64,000 nucleotides of DNA from Caulobacter segnis (lineage in GTDB: Bacteria > Pseudomonadota > Alphaproteobacteria > Caulobacterales > Caulobacteraceae), in assembly GCF_003243465.1 (NCBI RefSeq), contig NZ_QFQZ01000009.1, positions 11,857-75,856 of the forward strand, written 5' to 3'. Below, piece by piece: positions 59,325 to 64,000 of the stretch. Position 1 is the stretch's first letter; each line of letters opens with the position of its first letter. The notes beneath the pieces are model-generated. The model worked only from the letters and a program-made list of their open reading frames with translations, searched no databases and was not told where the DNA came from. Both the position numbers and the translations under genes were made by a program.

Positions 59325-60043
59325 GCGTCGCCAGCCGTCTGGTCGATATCGTCTTTCCGACCGACACCAATCACCACGGCACACTGTTCGGCGGGACGGG
59401 GCTGTCGCACCTCGACAAGGTCGCCTTCGTCGCGGCGACCCGCCACGCCCGCATGGCCTTCGTCACCGCCTCTTGCGAGCGGATCGACTTCGGCGCGCCC
59501 GCGCGGCTCGGCGAGATCGTCGAGGCCGAGGGGCGCGTCATTCGCGTGGGCCGGCGCTCGATCGGCGTCGAGGCGGTGCTGAGCGCCGAGAACCTGCTGA
59601 CCGGCGAACGGCGCGAATGCACGCGCGGGGTCTTCAACATGGTCGCCGTGCCGGCCGATGACGCGCCCTTACGAGAGATGCCCGCTCTTGAGCCTCCCTC
59701 CGAGCCGGAAGACGGCGCGCTTCGGATGATCGAGATGGTCTTTCCCGACCGCACGAACCACTACGGCACGTTGTTCGGCGGCGAAGCCCTGGCGATGATG
59801 GGCAAGGCGGCGTTCGTCGCTTCGACGAGGGCCCTGCGCGCGCCGGTGATGATGGCCGCCTCCCAGGCGGTGAACTTCCAGGCGCCGATTGATGGCGGCG
59901 ATATTGTCGAGCTGACGGCGCGGGCGTTCGATATCGAGCCTGGCGTCGGCGCGACGGTCAGCGTCGAGCTGTGGGCCGAGAACGCCATCAGCGGTCTTCG
60001 CCGCCGATCGGCCGACGGCGCGTTTCGGATGCGGGTTCTCTAG
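59321..60043 (+). CDS. Double hotdog acyl-CoA thioesterase
   Basis: A 240-residue protein with two hotdog domains, about 5-115 and 130-240. Each carries the same motif (DTNHHGTLFGG and RTNHYGTLFGGEAL), the signature of YciA/Acot7-type acyl-CoA hydrolases. ATG 59321 overlaps the lyase stop. It would release CoA from the products or dead-end acyl-CoAs of the module. The first domain has TGLSHLDK where the second has EALAMMGK, so one site may be specialised. Confidence 0.86.
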   Translation: MSVASRLVDIVFPTDTNHHGTLFGGTGLSHLDKVAFVAATRHARMAFVTASCERIDFGAPARLGEIVEAEGRVIRVGRRSIGVEAVLSAENLLTGERRECTRGVFNMVAVPADDAPLREMPALEPPSEPEDGALRMIEMVFPDRTNHYGTLFGGEALAMMGKAAFVASTRALRAPVMMAASQAVNFQAPIDGGDIVELTARAFDIEPGVGATVSVELWAENAISGLRRRSADGAFRMRVL

Positions 60044-60053
60044 GGGAGATGGC

Positions 60054-60893
60054 GTGGTGCAGGTCGACCTTCTGAAGCGCGCCTTTGTCGATCTTCCAGG
60101 GCGGCAGGTTCACCTGCGCCAGGGCGGGGAGGGGCCGCCGCTGGTGATGCTGCACGCCTCGCCGGGCGCCTCGGCCCAGCTGGCGCCGCTGGCGCGCCAG
60201 CTGGCGAAGACCCGCCGCGTGATCGCACCCGACACGCCGGGGCACGGCGACAGTCCGGTCCTGTCCGTAGCTCAGCCGGAGATGGCTGACTATGCGGGCG
60301 CGCTGATCGAGCTTCTGGATGCGATGGAGCTGGAGACGGTCGATCTCTACGGCTCGCACACGGGCGCGGCGATCGCCGCCGAGACGGCGCTGCTGGCGCC
60401 CGAGCGCGTGGGCAAGATCGTGCTGGACGGCTTTGGCCTGTTCTCGCCCGAGGAGCGAGACGAGTACCTGGCGCGGTACACGCCCAGTCTGACGCCCGAC
60501 CTCAACGGCGCCTACCTGCAGACCGCCTTCATGTTCCTGCGGGACCAGCTGGTCTACTGGCCCTGGTATGGCCGGACCGCGACCCACCTGCACGGCGGGA
60601 CCCTGCCGCCGCCGGAGGCGTTGCACAGATGGCTTGTCGAGGTTTTGAAGGCGGCTGAGACCTACCACCTGGCTTACGGCGCGGCGTTCCGCTACCCGGG
60701 CGCGGAGCGACTTCCGATGATCGGCCACCCGGTGCTGGCCTTGGCGCGTCCAAACGATCCGCTTCTACCGCATACCCGCGCCGCGGCCGATCTGCTTCCG
60801 AACGCCAAATACGTCGCTTTGGCCAGCGACGGCGGGGACCCCTGGGGATCAGATCCCGCCGCCGTGATCGAGGCTTTTCTCGCGACTGACTAG
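60054..60893 (+). CDS. Alpha/beta-hydrolase with His in the nucleophile position (GSHTG)
   Basis: A 279-residue cytoplasmic alpha/beta-hydrolase. The elbow is G100-S-H-T-G104, with His102 at the nucleophile site, and the oxyanion strand reads HASPGAS. DTPGHGDSP follows. It is thus of the same unusual subfamily as the genes at 9101 and 63607. The start is GTG 60054, behind GGGGAG. It follows the thioesterase by 10 bases. Its stop shares CTAG with the stop of the convergent gene. Reaction unknown. Confidence 0.84.
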   Translation: MVQVDLLKRAFVDLPGRQVHLRQGGEGPPLVMLHASPGASAQLAPLARQLAKTRRVIAPDTPGHGDSPVLSVAQPEMADYAGALIELLDAMELETVDLYGSHTGAAIAAETALLAPERVGKIVLDGFGLFSPEERDEYLARYTPSLTPDLNGAYLQTAFMFLRDQLVYWPWYGRTATHLHGGTLPPPEALHRWLVEVLKAAETYHLAYGAAFRYPGAERLPMIGHPVLALARPNDPLLPHTRAAADLLPNAKYVALASDGGDPWGSDPAAVIEAFLATD

Positions 60894-61903
60894 TCCCGCT
60901 TAAGGCGCGCGACGACCTTGCCCATTGAGCGGCCAGAGGTCAGCCAGTCGACAGCGTCATAGACGCTCTCGACGCCCTCGAACTTGGAGTCGTCGATCCG
61001 CACCGTGATCTTGCCCTGAGCGTAGAGCTCCAGCAGCTCCGCGCGCGCGGCGGGCCAGTGCGCGGTCAGTAGGCCGTTCATGAAGCCGCGGATCGAAGCG
61101 GCCTTGTAGTAGAGCTTGTGAGCGACGCGCGGGGCGGTGACCAGCTCGGGACCAGCGTCCATGTCCTGGGCGACGCCGGCGACGACCAGACGTCCATGCG
61201 GGGCCAGATTGTCGAGGAAGGCGTCGAAGACCTCGCCGCCGACCGTGTCGATCGCTAGGTTCAGAGCATCGCTGAAGTCGCGGTTCAGCACCTCGGCGAT
61301 AGACTCGGCGCGGTAGTCGATCACGACGTCCGCGCCCAGCGACTTCACGAACGCGACCTTGCGTTCGCCGCCGCAGATGGCGATCACCTTGCAGCCCCGC
61401 AGCTTGGCCAGCTGGACCAGGATGTGGCCCAGGCCGCCGGCCGCCGCCGAGATGGCGACGGTCTCGCCAGGCTGGATCTGTCCGATCACATGCATGGCGA
61501 CGTGCGCCGACACGCCTGTCGAGGCCAGGGTCAGCATCTCGGCCGTGCAGGCCGGCAGTTGCACGAAGGATTCGGCCGGCCCGATATTGCGTTCGCGGTA
61601 GCCGCCGCCGAAGCGGTTGCTGGCCACGGCGTCGCCGATTTTCAAGTCCTCGACACCAGGGCCGACGGCTTCGACGATCCCAGCGGCCTCGACGCCCATG
61701 ACGATCGGCGGCTTCAGCTTGACGTAGGACACTGCGTCGCGGGCGATCTGGACGTCGAACAGCCCGTTGACCCCGCACCAGTGATTGACGACCCGAACCT
61801 CGCCCGGACCGGGCTCGGCGATCGGCAGCGCGACGATGTCGGCGGCCTCGCGGAGGGTCTTGGCGAAACGTTCGAGGCGCAGCGCGCGATAGGTCTCGCT
61901 CAT
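60890..61903 (-). CDS. Zinc-free MDR oxidoreductase, quinone-oxidoreductase-like
   Basis: A 337-residue medium-chain reductase with the NADP loop AAAGGLGHILVQLAK (about 145-160) and no zinc ligands. It is closest to quinone oxidoreductase/PTGR-type enzymes, which reduce activated C=C bonds. ATG 61903 overlaps the FAD oxidase stop (ATGA). It may reduce an unsaturated acid or its CoA ester made nearby. Its own stop (60890-60892) overlaps the stop of the convergent hydrolase. Confidence 0.85.
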   Translation of the reverse strand: MSETYRALRLERFAKTLREAADIVALPIAEPGPGEVRVVNHWCGVNGLFDVQIARDAVSYVKLKPPIVMGVEAAGIVEAVGPGVEDLKIGDAVASNRFGGGYRERNIGPAESFVQLPACTAEMLTLASTGVSAHVAMHVIGQIQPGETVAISAAAGGLGHILVQLAKLRGCKVIAICGGERKVAFVKSLGADVVIDYRAESIAEVLNRDFSDALNLAIDTVGGEVFDAFLDNLAPHGRLVVAGVAQDMDAGPELVTAPRVAHKLYYKAASIRGFMNGLLTAHWPAARAELLELYAQGKITVRIDDSKFEGVESVYDAVDWLTSGRSMGKVVARLKRD

Positions 61904-63501
61904 GCGCCCAGACCCAGAACGCCGGGGTTCAGGCGGCCGTCCGGATCGACCTCGGCCTTGATCGTCTGGAGCAGGCGCCAGGCGGCCGGGTCGCGGCTGT
62001 CCTTGTAGGGATAGGTGCGGCCGATCTGGAAGTGGCCGGCGCCGTGCGCCTGGAACACCGCGATCACGCGCTTGCGGGCCTCGATCACCACCGCGGCCGC
62101 GTCGGCGTCCGCAGGCAGGGCGGGCAGCTTGGCCAGGTGCCCCGGCTCGATGGTGGCCTCGTGGATCGCCTGGCGGGCGTCGGGCCAATAGAAGGTCGGC
62201 TCGATGATGCAGGCGTTGGTCGACAGCGTGCAGAACAGGAAGCCGTTGTAGACGCCGTGCTTCTCGAACTGCGGCGCCATGTCGGCGAACACCTGGTTGA
62301 GGGCGGCGAAGGCGTCCTTGGCCCGCGACAGCGGCAGGACGCCGTGGACCGGCACCCAGCGCTCGCCCTCGGGACCCAGGATGCTGTTCAGCGGCGTGAA
62401 CGGCATGGCGCGGATGACCTTGGGGATCGTGTTCTCGATCTCGCCGCCGGCGAAGCGGGCGATGATCGCGCGCACCTCGGCCATGTCGGCGTCGACGGCG
62501 GCCTTCGAGCGACCCTCGCAGATCACGTGCAGAGGATAGGTGTCCTCCTCGATGAACGAGCGGCCGGCCAGGGCGATCTTGGCGGCTTCCTTGACGCCGG
62601 CGAACAGGGACTTCTGCTTGGAGACCACGTTCTTCAGCGCCGAGACGTCGGCGGCGAGCGAGGCGCGTTTCATCCGAACGCGCGTCAGGCCAGGATCAAA
62701 CCCGCAGAGTTCAGAGGCGAGGCCGGCGCGGGTGATGGTGTTCATCGCGTCCAGCATCTGCGCGCCGGTCTCGAAGGCGAAGGAGGCGTAGGCTTCGTGC
62801 GCTGGAGCCTGCATCAGGCGCAGGGTGATCTCGGCCTTGACGCCCAGGGCGCCGCAGTCGCCGGCGAACAGGCCCGTCAGGTCCGGCCCGTAGTGGCGCC
62901 AGTGAGCCTCGGTTCCGTCAGGGCGCTGAAGCCCCGTGCGCAGGATCTCGCCGGTCCCGGTGACCACGGTCACGGACACCACGCTCTCGCTGGTCGTGCC
63001 GTAGAGGCTGGCGCCGAAGAAGGCGTTCAGCTGCGATAGGCCGCCGCCGACGGTGGAGGTCAGGCCCGACAGCGGTCCCCAGAAAGGCGTGCGCAGGCCC
63101 AGCGGGGTCAGGGTGTCATGCAGCGTCTTCCAAGTGCAGCCGGCCTGGACCGTCACCGTCATGTCCTCGGCGTTGACCTTCAGCACCTTGTCCATGCGGC
63201 TGGTGTCGATCGACAGCGTACGCGGCGAGGTCGGTACATAGCCGGCCGTGTAGCTCATCCCGGCGCCACGTGGGGCGACATGCAGGTCATGGCGCGCGGC
63301 GACGCTGACGACTCGCGCCAACTGGTCGGTGTCCTCGGGCGAGACCACGGCGACGACCACGTCGTCGGAGACCTTGTAGATGTCCTGGCTGAACAGCTTG
63401 CGCCGCGCCTCGTCGCCGGCGACCCGGTCGACGCCGACGATCTGCTTCAGCTCGGCGAGGACCTGGCTTTGGGTGTCGGCGTCAGGCAGGACTGCGTCCA
63501 T
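61900..63501 (-). CDS. FAD-binding oxidase/dehydrogenase, GlcD/VAO type (copy 2)
   Basis: A 533-residue flavoprotein of the vanillyl-alcohol-oxidase/GlcD superfamily, paralogous to the gene at 31549. FAD segments are RGAGMSYTAGYVP and FWGPLSGLTSTVGGG, with the shared YGPDLTGLFAGDCGALGVKA; it ends VDPDGRLNPGVLGLGA. ATG 63501 is chosen, since the frame back to 63570 crosses the operator. It heads a two-gene operon with the MDR reductase, under the second dyad type. A cytochrome c or quinone is the likely acceptor. Confidence 0.85.
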   Translation of the reverse strand: MDAVLPDADTQSQVLAELKQIVGVDRVAGDEARRKLFSQDIYKVSDDVVVAVVSPEDTDQLARVVSVAARHDLHVAPRGAGMSYTAGYVPTSPRTLSIDTSRMDKVLKVNAEDMTVTVQAGCTWKTLHDTLTPLGLRTPFWGPLSGLTSTVGGGLSQLNAFFGASLYGTTSESVVSVTVVTGTGEILRTGLQRPDGTEAHWRHYGPDLTGLFAGDCGALGVKAEITLRLMQAPAHEAYASFAFETGAQMLDAMNTITRAGLASELCGFDPGLTRVRMKRASLAADVSALKNVVSKQKSLFAGVKEAAKIALAGRSFIEEDTYPLHVICEGRSKAAVDADMAEVRAIIARFAGGEIENTIPKVIRAMPFTPLNSILGPEGERWVPVHGVLPLSRAKDAFAALNQVFADMAPQFEKHGVYNGFLFCTLSTNACIIEPTFYWPDARQAIHEATIEPGHLAKLPALPADADAAAVVIEARKRVIAVFQAHGAGHFQIGRTYPYKDSRDPAAWRLLQTIKAEVDPDGRLNPGVLGLGA

Positions 63502-63530
63502 GGGATGTCTCCGAGCGGCGATTGCACTAA

Positions 63531-63548
63531 TGATATAACCATATAACA
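63531..63548. promoter_or_regulatory. TGATATA-N4-TATATCA operator in divergent promoter
   Basis: TGATATA-ACCA-TATAACA matches 13 of 14 arm positions. It lies 30 bases before the FAD oxidase start (63501) and 58 before the divergent hydrolase (63607). Confidence 0.62.
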
Positions 63549-63606
63549 TCTGTCCGCGAAGCGAGCGCAAGCGGTCTCGCGCTCAAATCCGACGGAGTCG
63601 TCTCTG

Positions 63607-64000
63607 GTGACCATAAGGCGTGGCTTTGTTTGCGTGGGGGGCAGAGATGTCCACTATCGCACCGCGGGCGCCGGGCCGACCTTGGTGCTGCTGCACGACT
63701 CGCCGCGCTCCTCCAGCCTGCACGCGTCGCTTTTGGAGGCGTTCGGCGATCGGCGGGAAGTGATCGCTCTCGACACGCCGGGCTACGGAGACTCCGCGCC
63801 CCTAGTGGGAGAGCCGACGATTGCGGACTTCGCAGAGGCGCTCGCCGAGACTTTGGACGCCTTAGGCGTGTCCCGAGCGGTGTTCTATGGCTTCCATACG
63901 AGCTCCAAGATCCTGCTGGAGTTCGCCGCGCGTTATCCCGAGCGCGTGGCGCTGGCGGTGCTGGATGGCCTGTCCATTCCTGTCGGCGCTCCCGACGAGT
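63607..64000 (+). CDS. Alpha/beta-hydrolase with GFHTS elbow, N-terminal part (cut by window edge)
   Basis: The first 131 codons of an alpha/beta-hydrolase run off the right edge. The start is GTG 63607 with GGAG about 9 bases upstream. It has LLHDSPRSSS at the oxyanion strand, LDTPGYGDS, and the elbow G95-F-H-T-S99, with His97 where the nucleophile should be and Ser replacing the last Gly. It is the third member of the GxHT set. It diverges from the FAD oxidase across a dyad operator. Confidence 0.8.
   Translation, partial: MTIRRGFVCVGGRDVHYRTAGAGPTLVLLHDSPRSSSLHASLLEAFGDRREVIALDTPGYGDSAPLVGEPTIADFAEALAETLDALGVSRAVFYGFHTSSKILLEFAARYPERVALAVLDGLSIPVGAPDE

Noticed and set aside
60890..60893. 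Shared CTAG stop of two convergent genes as a special signal
   Set aside because: CTAG is palindromic, so overlapping TAG stops arise simply from tight packing.
1..64000. CRISPR arrays, tRNA or rRNA genes, insertion sequences, phage genes
   Set aside because: No regularly spaced repeats, cloverleaf-like sequence, transposase motif or terminal repeats were seen on reading through.

Overview
The window looks like one long accessory catabolic region from a GC-rich alphaproteobacterium, most like Caulobacter or a relative. This rests on GC-rich codon third positions, three large TonB-dependent receptors (TBDRs), periplasmic esterases with Tat or Sec signals, dense intergenic hairpins, and tight ATGA stop/start overlaps. 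I see no tRNA, rRNA, CRISPR array, insertion sequence or phage gene. Nearly all genes belong to uptake, hydrolysis, oxidation and dicarboxylic-acid breakdown.

Layout, left to right. 1-9.9 kb: a partial esterase, then a co-directional block of TBDR, carboxylesterase, a second esterase, GH3 beta-glucosidase, a DUF3089 hydrolase and an unusual alpha/beta-hydrolase. 9.9-19.6 kb: a ten-gene minus-strand operon with two flavin monooxygenases, an aconitase-family hydratase pair (LeuC/LeuD-like), an isocitrate-lyase-family C-C lyase, an alcohol dehydrogenase, a GabD-like aldehyde dehydrogenase, a VOC protein, an SDR and a DUF1330 protein. 19.7-26.5 kb: an arylmalonate decarboxylase/maleate isomerase-like protein, a PuuE-like amidohydrolase, an IclR regulator, a second TBDR and a GPH-type transporter. 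26.6-39.5 kb: two aldehyde dehydrogenases, a methyltransferase/small protein/FAD oxidase operon, a HyuA/HyuB pair with an isochorismatase-family amidase, and a flavin amine oxidase. 39.7-47.7 kb: a third TBDR, alpha/beta-hydrolases, a beta-lactamase-fold hydrolase and two DUF1838 proteins. 47.8-64 kb: a second catabolic module with a membrane protein, cytochrome c, MFS carrier, amidase, three PuuE-like amidohydrolases, a second LeuC/LeuD pair, a CoA-transferase, an HMG-CoA-lyase-like enzyme, a double hotdog thioesterase, a second FAD oxidase and two more unusual alpha/beta-hydrolases.

Two recurrent operator-like dyads divide the region. TATCCGC-N3-GCGGATA is perfect beside the iclR gene and recurs, degenerate, about 70-135 bp before many starts in the left 50 kb. 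TGATATA-N4-TATATCA occurs at four promoters in the right 16 kb. I infer two regulons serving two parallel modules.

Working model (inference): TBDRs import an esterified and glycosylated molecule. Esterases and the beta-glucosidase trim it, and flavin enzymes open or oxidise it. PuuE-like cyclic-imide hydrolases and isochorismatase-like half-amidases would then release substituted maleate-type diacids. LeuC/LeuD-like hydratases with an isocitrate-lyase-family lyase, or a CoA-transferase with an HMG-CoA-lyase-like enzyme, would cut these to central metabolites. Substituted maleimides from tetrapyrroles or other N-heterocycles would fit, but the substrate cannot be read from sequence.
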